Shown: positions 1 to 6,081 of the stretch, piece after piece
Layout of the letters: every line of letters starts with the position of its first letter
How positions within the stretch are numbered: the first letter of the stretch is position 1
Origin: a bacterium
GTDB lineage: Bacteria > Electryoneota > RPQS01
Reading direction: 5' to 3'
DNA length: 8,956 bases
Assembly (NCBI GenBank): GCA_028711875.1
Contig: JAQTRJ010000064.1
Coordinates: 1 to 8,956 of the forward strand
Program-made: the position numbers and the translations under genes
Notes under the pieces: generated by a model
Told to the model about the DNA's origin: nothing
The model's database searches: none
The model's input: the letters and a program-made list of their open reading frames with translations, nothing else

Positions 1-1
1 G

Positions 2-124
2 CTGCTGCTGGGAAAGCGCGAAGGTGACCGACGGCTGCGCAAGCTGATCGCGCGTCGCGCGCGTGTGGAAGGCAAGATCGAGCGCGTTCTCGATCCTGCC
101 GCGCGCGAGGAGGAATTCGTATGA
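2..124 (+). CDS. 3' end of an unidentified protein (C-terminal 40 residues)
   Basis: The window opens inside a plus-strand frame that stays open for 40 codons and stops at TGA 122-124. The visible tail is rich in Arg, Lys and Glu (for example RKLIARRARVEGKIERVLD) and looks helical and soluble. It ends in an acidic EEEFV. I do not recognise the family from so short a piece, so no function is offered. It reads as genuine because a strong terminator hairpin begins 24 nt after the stop and because the codons favour G/C in the third position. Its stop codon overlaps the ATG of a 12-codon frame (ATGA at 121-124). It converges on the antiporter gene, which ends at 204. Confidence 0.6.
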   Translation: MLLGKREGDRRLRKLIARRARVEGKIERVLDPAAREEEFV

Positions 125-159
125 GCGACGACGTCCCTTTGTACCAGAGAAGGGATTGA
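121..159 (+). other. 12-codon ORF with perfect Shine-Dalgarno, ending inside the terminator
   Basis: ATG at 121 overlaps the stop of the preceding gene (ATGA). It is preceded by AGGAGG at 108-113 with a 7-nt spacer, an optimal ribosome-binding site. The frame encodes MSDDVPLYQRRD and stops at TGA 157-159, inside the left arm of the terminator stem. It could be a real micropeptide coupled to the upstream gene, the stump of a once longer gene cut off at this point, or chance, because the AGGAGG also encodes Glu-Glu in the upstream protein. Chance is a serious option. Nothing about its product can be said from sequence. Confidence 0.25.
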
Positions 160-183
160 CTCGCAACGGAGTCAATCCCTTCT
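148..183 (+). terminator. Rho-independent terminator between convergent genes
   Basis: A perfect 15-bp stem (148-162 with 169-183) closes a 6-nt loop (GCAACG, 163-168). On the plus strand it is followed by the T-rich run TGTTTGTG at 184-191. It lies between the plus-strand gene ending at 124 and the minus-strand antiporter ending at 204. It should stop plus-strand transcription. The minus-strand side has no comparable T-run, so bidirectional action is less certain. Confidence 0.85.
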
Positions 184-203
184 TGTTTGTGACGGGTGAC
201 AGA

Positions 204-2186
204 TTAGCGCCGCGCGGAAAGTCGTTCCACCGCCCGGTTCAGGTCCGCGTGATTGCCGTAGAGCACGATCAGATCGTCCCGCTTCAATTCGATGTCCTCG
301 AAGGGTGGACGCAGCGGCAGACCGTCTCGCAGGACGCTGAGCACAAGGCAGGAGTCATCGGAAGTCAGGCTCAAATCGCCGAGCCGCTTTCCGATGTTGG
401 GCGAACCTTCGAGAATCGGCACGGCTTCCACCAATCGGCGCAGCAGGAGTTCCTGAATGTTCTCGATGACCCTCGCTCCGGCGCGCGTCCGCAAAACTCC
501 GTAGCTTTGGCCGCGTACGGCTTCCACTTGCATGGCGATGATGTGCGGCGGCACGCGGTAGTGATGGAGCAGATCGGAAAAAATCCGCAGCGACGTTTCG
601 AACTCCTCGGGGACGACCACGTTCGCGCCGAGTTTTTCCAGCTCTTCGACCTCGGCCACGTAACGGGTGCGGACGATCAGGTGAGCGTTCGGATGCATCC
701 GGCGAATCTGCGCCACCGCCCGTCGCGTCACCGACAGCTCAGAAATCGCCAGTACGATGCTGTCAAACTGCTCGATCTCGAGCTGACGCAGCACTTCGGT
801 TTGCGCCGCTTCGCCGTAGTGAATCAGTTCGCCCTCCTCGCGGGCGCGCCGCACGATATCTGGATTGCTATCGAGGATTTCGTAGTAGATTCCCGCTTCG
901 CGCAGCACGCGCGCCAGGTTGCGGCCGTTCACGCCGAAGCCAATAATCAGCACCGCTGGCCGCGGGCGCGTTTCTTTGGGCTGTGCCTTGTCGGACTCGC
1001 GGCCGGTCAGCCACGGGAAATGGCTGCCCGCCGACCAGACGACGTGCGGCGCCCACTGCATGATCAGCGGCGTGATCGCCAGTGTCAAAGCCGTGGCGGC
1101 GATCAAATACTGGAATTCGCTTTCACCGAGAATTCCGCCCGCCATCGCCAGCGCGATGAGCAGAAACGAATACTCGCCGATATGCGCCAGATAGAATCCC
1201 GCCTGCAGACTTACCCGCGGGGAAAATCCGAATGGCACCGCCACCGCCACCATCAGCAGCGATTTGACCAGCAGCAAGCCGAGCACGATGATCAGCACCG
1301 GCAGCGGGTGGGCGGCGACGGAGCCCCAGTTGAGCATCATGCCGATGGAAACGAAGAACAGACTGGAGAACAACGTGCGGAAGGGCGCGACTTCCGAGTA
1401 GATTTGCGCGTGATATTCGGTTTCCGAGAGAATCAGCCCCGCCGCGAACGCGCCGATCGCCAGCGAGAGTCCGGCCAGCGATGTCAGCCAGGCCGTCACC
1501 GCCATGATCAGAATCGTAAAAAACAGCAGCACTTCGGTGGTGTCGATGGCCATCAGTTTATGGATCACGCGCGGAAGAACGAAGCGGGTTAGAACGTAGA
1601 GGGCGACTCCCAACAGCAGCACTCCGCCCACGGAGTGGACGATCTGCGACCAGCCGAGTTGATCGCCGCTGAACAGGCTGATGGTCATGAGCATCGGAAT
1701 CGCCGCGAAATCCTGCGACAGCGTCACCATCGTCACCAGACGTCCCAGCGGACTCTCGAGTTCGTCGCGGTCAGAGAGCCCCTTGAGAAGAACGGTGGAG
1801 GATGTCATGGATAGGACAAAGCCGATCACGATGGCAGTCTCGGTCGCCACTCCCAGCAGCATCGCTGTGCCGGCGCCGACGATCGTGACGGCCAGCGTAT
1901 GCGCCGCCGCCACCCAATAAACCCGCGCGGGCGTATTGAACAGCCGCGTCAGCGAGACCTCCAATCCGATGGTGAACAGGAGCAGCACCACGCCGATTTC
2001 CGCCGCGGCGTTCACGCTCTCGATGGAGCGGACGAGTCCGAGTCCGTGGGGGCCGATGAGCAATCCGGTCAGCACGAAACCGGCGATCGGCGGCAATCCC
2101 AGCCGGCGAAACAGAAACAGCACCGGCAGCGAGAGGCCGACAATCAGCACCAAATCCGTGAACATCGGAATTTGTTCAGTCATCAT
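204..2186 (-). CDS. Cation:proton antiporter, CPA2 family, with RCK (TrkA-N/TrkA-C) domains; KefB/KefC-like
   Basis: This 660-residue inner-membrane protein should exchange K+ or Na+ for protons, under control of a cytosolic nucleotide-binding module. About 12 hydrophobic segments fill residues 8-375. They contain the TM5-type pair Q158-D159 (SQDFAAIP), seen in electroneutral Kef-type carriers, the FFVSIGMMLNW segment near 277-287 and a membrane lysine at 308. A short linker leads to the RCK N-domain (about 411-525), with the Rossmann loop GFGVNGRNLA at 416-425 and the strand-2 acid in ILDSNP. TrkA-C covers about 587-655. The start is ATG 2186 because GGGAGAAG (minus strand, 2193-2200) lies 6 nt upstream; a longer frame from TTG 2225 has no ribosome-binding site. 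ATG 2183 is an alternative. The HALESDIE-like glutathione-site sequence of KefC is not apparent, so calling it a glutathione-gated K+ efflux protein is not justified. It may be monocistronic, 147 nt from its upstream neighbour. Confidence 0.93.
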   Translation of the reverse strand: MMTEQIPMFTDLVLIVGLSLPVLFLFRRLGLPPIAGFVLTGLLIGPHGLGLVRSIESVNAAAEIGVVLLLFTIGLEVSLTRLFNTPARVYWVAAAHTLAVTIVGAGTAMLLGVATETAIVIGFVLSMTSSTVLLKGLSDRDELESPLGRLVTMVTLSQDFAAIPMLMTISLFSGDQLGWSQIVHSVGGVLLLGVALYVLTRFVLPRVIHKLMAIDTTEVLLFFTILIMAVTAWLTSLAGLSLAIGAFAAGLILSETEYHAQIYSEVAPFRTLFSSLFFVSIGMMLNWGSVAAHPLPVLIIVLGLLLVKSLLMVAVAVPFGFSPRVSLQAGFYLAHIGEYSFLLIALAMAGGILGESEFQYLIAATALTLAITPLIMQWAPHVVWSAGSHFPWLTGRESDKAQPKETRPRPAVLIIGFGVNGRNLARVLREAGIYYEILDSNPDIVRRAREEGELIHYGEAAQTEVLRQLEIEQFDSIVLAISELSVTRRAVAQIRRMHPNAHLIVRTRYVAEVEELEKLGANVVVPEEFETSLRIFSDLLHHYRVPPHIIAMQVEAVRGQSYGVLRTRAGARVIENIQELLLRRLVEAVPILEGSPNIGKRLGDLSLTSDDSCLVLSVLRDGLPLRPPFEDIELKRDDLIVLYGNHADLNRAVERLSARR

Positions 2187-2192
2187 CTCTTT

Positions 2193-2200
2193 CTTCTCCC
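2193..2200 (-). promoter_or_regulatory. Ribosome-binding site deciding the antiporter start
   Basis: On the minus strand GGGAGAAG sits 6 nt before the ATG at 2186. This favours that start over the upstream in-frame TTG at 2225, which has no purine-rich site and would add 13 charged residues before the first membrane segment. Confidence 0.65.
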
Positions 2201-2333
2201 AAGTCTTTGATTTAGGGGGATGCAAGGAGGGTACTCAGTTGCGCTTATTCATAAAGCTATCTTGACTTGAATGGAATCGTTCGCGGGCGTAAGATAGGCT
2301 CAAAATCCTTGGGTGCGCATAACATCCTTCCAG

Positions 2334-3302
2334 CTATCGAGACGCCGGTCTGGAACTGACCATTTGCTGAATTTCGCCGTCGAAATCAGTAAGCCCCTTT
2401 CTTTCCGCATAACTTCTTAATGCGGGCTCGAGTTCTTCGGCAGTAAAATTCCTAAATAGCGTGGCAGCCGCCAGAATGAGAACGCTGTTGGGGCGATCAG
2501 GGTATTCCGACATATGCGCAATCAGAAGCTCTTCGCAATGCAGGGAATCCACAGGGCGCCACGCTTCTCGATATTTACCCATAAGACACCATGATACGCC
2601 GATTGCATTTGCTCGCCAGATACTCCCACTTGGTTGTGCGATCAATGGGGCACAGTACGACCACAGCGAATCCAGAAGTTGTGGGGCATTGAGTTCAGGG
2701 GACGAATATCCTCCAGTAAATGAGCCCAATCCCCAATAACGATCTGATATCATTTTCAGCCGACTATATGAATCCCAGAGCGGTTGCAGCGAAGCCCGCG
2801 GTTCTTCAATTTCAAATTCGAATTCATTGGACATGACGCCATAGTCGAAGTATCCAACGTAGTGTCCCGGTGTCAAATGATAGAAACCGGACGGCGGTCC
2901 GCTATTGACACTCCAGAAAGTGTTCAACTCGAGGGTATCGCGAAATTCGCGACCGACAACGCCTTCTCGAGTATATGTATCTATTGCAGTCATATCTTGT
3001 ACACCATTCCCGTCCTGCCACAGCATGAGAAACATCTCGACCTCCTCCTTGGACCAAGGAAGTGGCCGTCCCTGATTACAAGTGATCTGATACGCAATGC
3101 GCACCGTCTCGCCTTCAAAGTACTTGGTTTTTAGCGGCTGCATTACCATGCTCACGCCCGAATAGTACTGAAGCGCCCACGCCTTTCGTCCGGGGTCGCT
3201 ATCCAAAAAGCTATGCCGTTGAGCCACCACAAATGATGAGACTGTAATCAATTGGGACACAAAAAGTAACCCTATCAAGAATCTGCGGGGATGATTTGTC
3301 AT
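2334..3302 (-). CDS. Hypothetical secreted protein
   Basis: This 322-residue protein has a clear Sec signal peptide: a basic start (MTNHPRRF), a hydrophobic core at about residues 8-26 and a probable signal-peptidase I site near VVA-Q. The mature part falls into two regions. Residues about 45-172 look beta-rich, with a YFEGETVRIAY stretch and a GHYVGYFDYG stretch, as in an Ig-like or beta-sandwich module. Residues about 173-322 look helical, with Trp- and Tyr-rich segments and FTAEELEPALRSYAERKG near the end. I recognise no catalytic motif and no named family. The start is ATG 3302, with GGAG (3312-3315) 9 nt upstream; an upstream in-frame ATG at 3389 would bury the signal peptide. The start overlaps by ATGA the stop of a short upstream frame. 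Base composition is visibly more A/T-rich than the men genes, which suggests a different origin. Confidence 0.8.
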   Translation of the reverse strand: MTNHPRRFLIGLLFVSQLITVSSFVVAQRHSFLDSDPGRKAWALQYYSGVSMVMQPLKTKYFEGETVRIAYQITCNQGRPLPWSKEEVEMFLMLWQDGNGVQDMTAIDTYTREGVVGREFRDTLELNTFWSVNSGPPSGFYHLTPGHYVGYFDYGVMSNEFEFEIEEPRASLQPLWDSYSRLKMISDRYWGLGSFTGGYSSPELNAPQLLDSLWSYCAPLIAQPSGSIWRANAIGVSWCLMGKYREAWRPVDSLHCEELLIAHMSEYPDRPNSVLILAAATLFRNFTAEELEPALRSYAERKGLTDFDGEIQQMVSSRPASR

Positions 3303-3526
3303 GGATGGTTGCTCCAATTCGGATAGATAACATACTTGTGGTAATCGCAGAAATGCGAATTGCTTGTTAATCCAATGTGCCAGCTGCATGTCAACGGATC
3401 ACTTGGGATTATTTGATCATTGGCATCTATCGGATAATCTCCCGTATCCCACATTACGTATTCGCGATCCCCTATCGCCGTAGCATTCGCGCGGATGGCC
3501 TCCTGCAAAGACTGTACACGATTCCT
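3299..3526 (-). other. Short unassigned reading frame between the dprA-like gene and the secreted-protein gene
   Basis: Directly behind the TAG of the dprA-like gene the same frame stays open for 75 more codons. It ends at TGA 3301-3299, overlapping the next gene's ATG (ATGA). The only upstream start is TTG at 3508 (69 residues), with no well-placed ribosome-binding site; AGAGGA lies about 14 nt away. The first internal ATG, about 19 codons in, also lacks one. The predicted residues (QEAIRANATAIGD, then VMWDTGDYP, then SWHIGLTS) form a plausible mildly acidic polypeptide with no domain I can name. It may be a small gene, a remnant of a larger one that lost its front, or a chance open frame. 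The ATGA junction is the best argument for past or present translation. Confidence 0.3.
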
Positions 3527-4501
3527 CTACTCATCGAACAGCGTCAGCTCTTTCGGGCCGTCGTCCACGGGAAACAGAGAATCGAAATTTGCGTCTGCCG
3601 ACAACTGCGACGATTCGAGCGCGCGGCCGCCTTTGCGGATGAGCCGTTCATTGCCGCTTGGAGCATTTTCGTCGCGCCGCACCCACAGTGGCGTCCACTG
3701 CTGCTTGAGATTTTCCACCGCCCCGCCCCACGTGCCGCCGGTTTCCGCCTCGCTGCTGACCACCAGCGCGCGGTCGGCCAGCGCGTAAATGTATTTGTTG
3801 CGCGCCATCGCGTTGCCCGCGTGAAAGGGAGCCTCCGGCGAGAACGGCGACGCGAGCGTCAGATTCCCCGAGTGCAGCATCTCGCGGACTTCCGGCGCTA
3901 CCGCCTGCCGCGCGAGATCGCTCGCCAGCACACCGCAGGCGTGTCCGCCCGCATCGAGCGCGCCCTGCATGGCCGCGAGGTCCACGCCGCGCGCGCCGCC
4001 CGACACGACGGAGATTCCGCTCCGCGCGCAGAGCTCTCCGGTTTTCCGCGCGAACTCCAGCGCGTTCTCGTCCGCCTTGCGCGATCCGACCACCGCGAGT
4101 CCGCCCTGATTCAGCCGCCGCGCGTCGCCGACGCCGTACAGGAGCGGCATGATCTTGTCGCGCAGTTTGTCCGTCAGCCGCGCGGGGAATGCCTCGTCGC
4201 AAGCGCTCAGAATCCACAATCCCATTTGCAGCCAGCGCTCGGCAGCGACGGCGACCGTCATCCCGCGCGCGAGCAGCCGCTCGATCCGCTCGGGCGAAAG
4301 CTGATGCTCGGCGATGTCCTCTGCGATCCGCGCGCCGTCCAATGTGTGCAGCAAATCGGCGGGTGTCGAGGAACTCTTGTTCAGCCAAACAGCGAGGCGA
4401 TGAAATTCCGACGGCGTGAGCGGCGCTTCCTCTTCCGCCGCGCCGGAGAACACGCCGCACAGCAGCAGCACGGCTTGAGTATTTTCCGAAATCGTTTGCA
4501 C
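3527..4501 (-). CDS. dprA: DprA/Smf-family DNA-processing protein, divergent form
   Basis: This 324-residue protein belongs to the DprA family, whose classical members load RecA onto incoming single-stranded DNA. In order it shows NTQAVLLL (7-14), a helical N-terminal region (about 25-95) and the family lead-in MPLLYG then VGSRKADENA (about 118-147). The nucleotide-binding loop SGGARGVD follows (167-174), then ARNKYIYALAD and the LVVSSE strand (about 233-251), and ETGGTWGGA (253-261). The classical SGLARGID and RNRIIAGLS are thus replaced by related sequences, and no C-terminal winged-helix domain is evident. I chose GTG 4501 because AGGAAG lies 4 nt upstream (4506-4511) and the family N-terminus (NTQA) follows at once. 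An ATG at 4651 would overlap the HNH gene and add 50 unrelated residues. The HNH gene ends 85 nt upstream. DprA variants like this occur outside competence loci, and a defence role is inferred from the neighbours only. Confidence 0.88.
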   Translation of the reverse strand: MQTISENTQAVLLLCGVFSGAAEEEAPLTPSEFHRLAVWLNKSSSTPADLLHTLDGARIAEDIAEHQLSPERIERLLARGMTVAVAAERWLQMGLWILSACDEAFPARLTDKLRDKIMPLLYGVGDARRLNQGGLAVVGSRKADENALEFARKTGELCARSGISVVSGGARGVDLAAMQGALDAGGHACGVLASDLARQAVAPEVREMLHSGNLTLASPFSPEAPFHAGNAMARNKYIYALADRALVVSSEAETGGTWGGAVENLKQQWTPLWVRRDENAPSGNERLIRKGGRALESSQLSADANFDSLFPVDDGPKELTLFDE

Positions 4502-4505
4502 GAGG

Positions 4506-4511
4506 CTTCCT
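4506..4511 (-). promoter_or_regulatory. Ribosome-binding site deciding the dprA-like start
   Basis: On the minus strand AGGAAG precedes the GTG at 4501 by 4 nt (GGA by 6). It supports a GTG start over the in-frame ATG at 4651 or the GTG about 22 codons upstream. The latter two lack a comparable site. Confidence 0.55.
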
Positions 4512-4586
4512 ATTTGGCCAGAGTTTTCGCGAGCGCGAACGGATACACCGGACCACTGCCCGCTCACATGAACTGGTGGGTTTCCG

Positions 4587-5066
4587 TTAAGTTCGCCAGT
4601 TGCGTTTCCAGCGATCCCGATCCTGCCGATGTCGGTAGAGAGCGCGTTCACGTTTTTTCAAGAATACCGCGTCTCTCAACTGCATGAATTCGTCAAGTGT
4701 CTGGGGTGGGGTATGGATTTGTTCCATTGTCGGCTTCGTATGAAGATGATAACCGTTGCACTCGCTACAGCAGATGACGCAGTTAATTGCGGACATCACG
4801 AATCGCCGGAGTTGTTCAGTCTCAGCCCAAGGTCCACTTCCACTCCGCTTGCGGACGACAAGCACCTTGGGAATGATGTGATCCATTGTCATCAGGAGAA
4901 AATGCTCGTAGGGCTCGCCCATCCACAGACCACAGTATGCGCATCGCGGTTCAGCTCCAAAGCTATTGACAAGGTCTAAGCAGTAGCCGAAACGTGCATT
5001 GTCCCCCTGCGGCGGAAGCGGAATCTGATCCATGTTTTGAGGATAGAAAAGGGGATAGATTCTCAT
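4587..5066 (-). CDS. HNH endonuclease
   Basis: This 159-residue protein has a complete HNH (beta-beta-alpha metal) nuclease core. The first zinc knuckle is CAYC (42-45). The catalytic Asp-His pair is in MDHIIPK (D62-H63), followed by N95 and the second knuckle CSECN (100-104). Proteins of this class cut double-stranded DNA using one divalent metal ion. The N-terminal 40 residues and the basic C-terminal tail (many Arg, ending RWKRNWRT) could contact DNA. The start is ATG 5066, with AGAGAG (5073-5078) 6 nt upstream; an in-frame start at 5126 would overlap the preceding frame. The ATG overlaps the stop of the helicase-like remnant (ATGA), which implies translational coupling. The gene is more A/T-rich than menB. 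It could belong to a restriction or defence cassette with the DprA-like protein, or be a solitary homing-type nuclease; the sequence does not decide. Confidence 0.88.
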   Translation of the reverse strand: MRIYPLFYPQNMDQIPLPPQGDNARFGYCLDLVNSFGAEPRCAYCGLWMGEPYEHFLLMTMDHIIPKVLVVRKRSGSGPWAETEQLRRFVMSAINCVICCSECNGYHLHTKPTMEQIHTPPQTLDEFMQLRDAVFLKKRERALYRHRQDRDRWKRNWRT

Positions 5067-5203
5067 TGTTGACTCTCTGTGTTCACTTTTAGGAGTTTCT
5101 CGAACATTCTGGCAATTGCCTCCCACTGTCCGTCGCGGAATTCCGCTCGCGGATCGGCCAGCGCGTTGCGCAGATACGTTAACGATTCACTGCGGATGTC
5201 CAG
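5063..5203 (-). pseudogene. Remnant of a RecQ-type helicase N-terminus (motif 0 only)
   Basis: A 46-codon minus-strand frame, too short to stand out as an ORF, runs from about CTG 5203 to TGA 5065-5063. Residues 8-30 read LTYLRNALADP then EFRDGQWEAI. This matches the motif-0 region (F-R-x-G-Q followed by Glu/Ile) that precedes the Walker A motif in RecQ-family helicases. After ARMFEKLLKV the frame ends at NTESQQ with no Walker A, DEAD/DEAH or zinc domain. An internal deletion that joined the head to a short tail would explain this. No ATG lies before the motif. A CTG preceded by AAAGGGGA (5 nt upstream of it) is the best remaining start. The stop overlaps the HNH start codon (ATGA), as expected of a former operon neighbour. 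The frame is in phase with menB past its TAA. It could instead be an intact small protein. Confidence 0.5.
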
Positions 5204-5245
5204 AAAATCCCCTTTCAGTTTTCTGATTTCCGCCTTTCGCTTCTC

Positions 5246-6067
5246 TTACGGCACTCGTTTGAACTTCCCGAAATCCGGCTCGCGCTTTTCCTTGAACGCG
5301 TTGCGGCCTTCCTGCGCTTCGTCGGTCATGTAATAGAGCAGCGTTGCGTTGCCCGCGAGTTCCTGAATCCCCGCCTCGCCGTCGGTCTCCGCGTTGAAAG
5401 CAGCCTTCAAACAGCGCAGCGCCATCGGCGAGAGCTTGAGCATCTCCCGGCACCACTCGACGGTCGTTGCTTCGAGTTTCGCCAGCGGGACCACGGCATT
5501 TACCAGTCCCATATCGAGCGCTTCTTTCGCAGAGTACTGGCGGCACAAAAACCAAATCTCTTTGGCTTTCTTGTGACCGACGAGGCGCGCGAGATATCCG
5601 GCGCCGAATCCGCCGTCGAACGAACCCACGCGCGGGCCGGTCTGGCCGAAACGCGCGTTGTCGGCGGCGATGGTCAGATCGCAGACGATATGCAGCACGT
5701 GCCCGCCGCCGATCGCGTAGCCCGCGACCATCGCGATCACCGGCTTGGGCAGCGAGCGGATTTGTTTTTGCAGATCGAGCACGTTCAGGCGCGGCACGTT
5801 GTCCTTGCCCACGTAACCTTGCTCGCCGCGGATTTTCTGATCGCCGCCCGAGCAGAACGCGTCCGTGCCCGCGCCGGTCAGGATAATTACGCCGATCCCA
5901 GAATCTTCGCGCGCGTCGAGAAACGCCGTCTGTAAATCGAACAGCGTCTCGGGGCGGAACGCGTTGCGCACTTCGGGACGGTTGATCGTGATCTTAGCGA
6001 TCCCGTTCCATTTTTCATAGAGAATATCCTGAAATTGTCCGGCGGATTTCCACGGAAACTGACTCAT
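5246..6067 (-). CDS. menB: 1,4-dihydroxy-2-naphthoyl-CoA synthase
   Basis: This 273-residue cytosolic crotonase-fold enzyme closes the second ring of the naphthoquinone: o-succinylbenzoyl-CoA to 1,4-dihydroxy-2-naphthoyl-CoA. CSGGDQK and RGEQG (from about residue 72) form the CoA and active-site loop, and AIGGG (118-122) the oxyanion hole. [12 protein letters not shown] (142-153) carries the catalytic Asp151. IWFLCRQY with Trp172 follows, and LLYYMTDEA supplies Tyr246 near the C-terminus. The residues line up with E. coli MenB at a constant offset of 12 (Q154, G156, D163, W184, Y258). Keeping the Gly (G144) rather than an Asp puts it in the type I, bicarbonate-using group; this is an inference from alignment by eye. 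The ATG has AGGAG (6074-6078) 6 nt upstream, 14 nt after the menH stop. The protein is complete and ends in the usual [10 protein letters not shown]. It is the last men gene here. Confidence 0.97.
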   Translation of the reverse strand: MSQFPWKSAGQFQDILYEKWNGIAKITINRPEVRNAFRPETLFDLQTAFLDAREDSGIGVIILTGAGTDAFCSGGDQKIRGEQGYVGKDNVPRLNVLDLQKQIRSLPKPVIAMVAGYAIGGGHVLHIVCDLTIAADNARFGQTGPRVGSFDGGFGAGYLARLVGHKKAKEIWFLCRQYSAKEALDMGLVNAVVPLAKLEATTVEWCREMLKLSPMALRCLKAAFNAETDGEAGIQELAGNATLLYYMTDEAQEGRNAFKEKREPDFGKFKRVP

Positions 6068-6081
6068 GAGAATCTCCTGAT

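Noticed and set aside
63..1592. A 509-codon plus-strand open frame
   Set aside because: It is the antisense of the antiporter gene. Its translation is rich in Arg, His and Gln with no domain, while the minus strand shows clear membrane segments and RCK motifs.
2226..2333. Promoter or terminator in the gap before the antiporter
   Set aside because: Several TTGA/TATxxx-like pieces exist on the minus strand, but none pairs a -35 and a -10 at 16-18 nt convincingly, and no hairpin with a T-run was seen.
3299..3526. Possible type II/IV prepilin remnant (an ATAIGD...GDYP-like stretch)
   Set aside because: The likeness is limited to a few residues. There is no prepilin leader or hydrophobic helix, and the rest does not resemble a pseudopilin.
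4502..4651. Longer N-terminus for the dprA-like protein from ATG 4651
   Set aside because: It would overlap the HNH coding region and add 50 residues unlike the family. The GTG at 4501 has a good ribosome-binding site just before the family N-terminus.
3377..4687. A 436-codon plus-strand open frame, and a 302-codon minus-strand frame at 3648-4556
   Set aside because: Both are shadows of the G+C-rich dprA-like gene. The translations are Arg/Ala-rich and lack motifs, whereas the chosen frame has all DprA signatures.
5067..5126. Longer HNH protein from an in-frame start at 5126
   Set aside because: It would overlap most of the end of the helicase-like frame. The ATG at 5066 has AGAGAG at the right distance and the ATGA junction.
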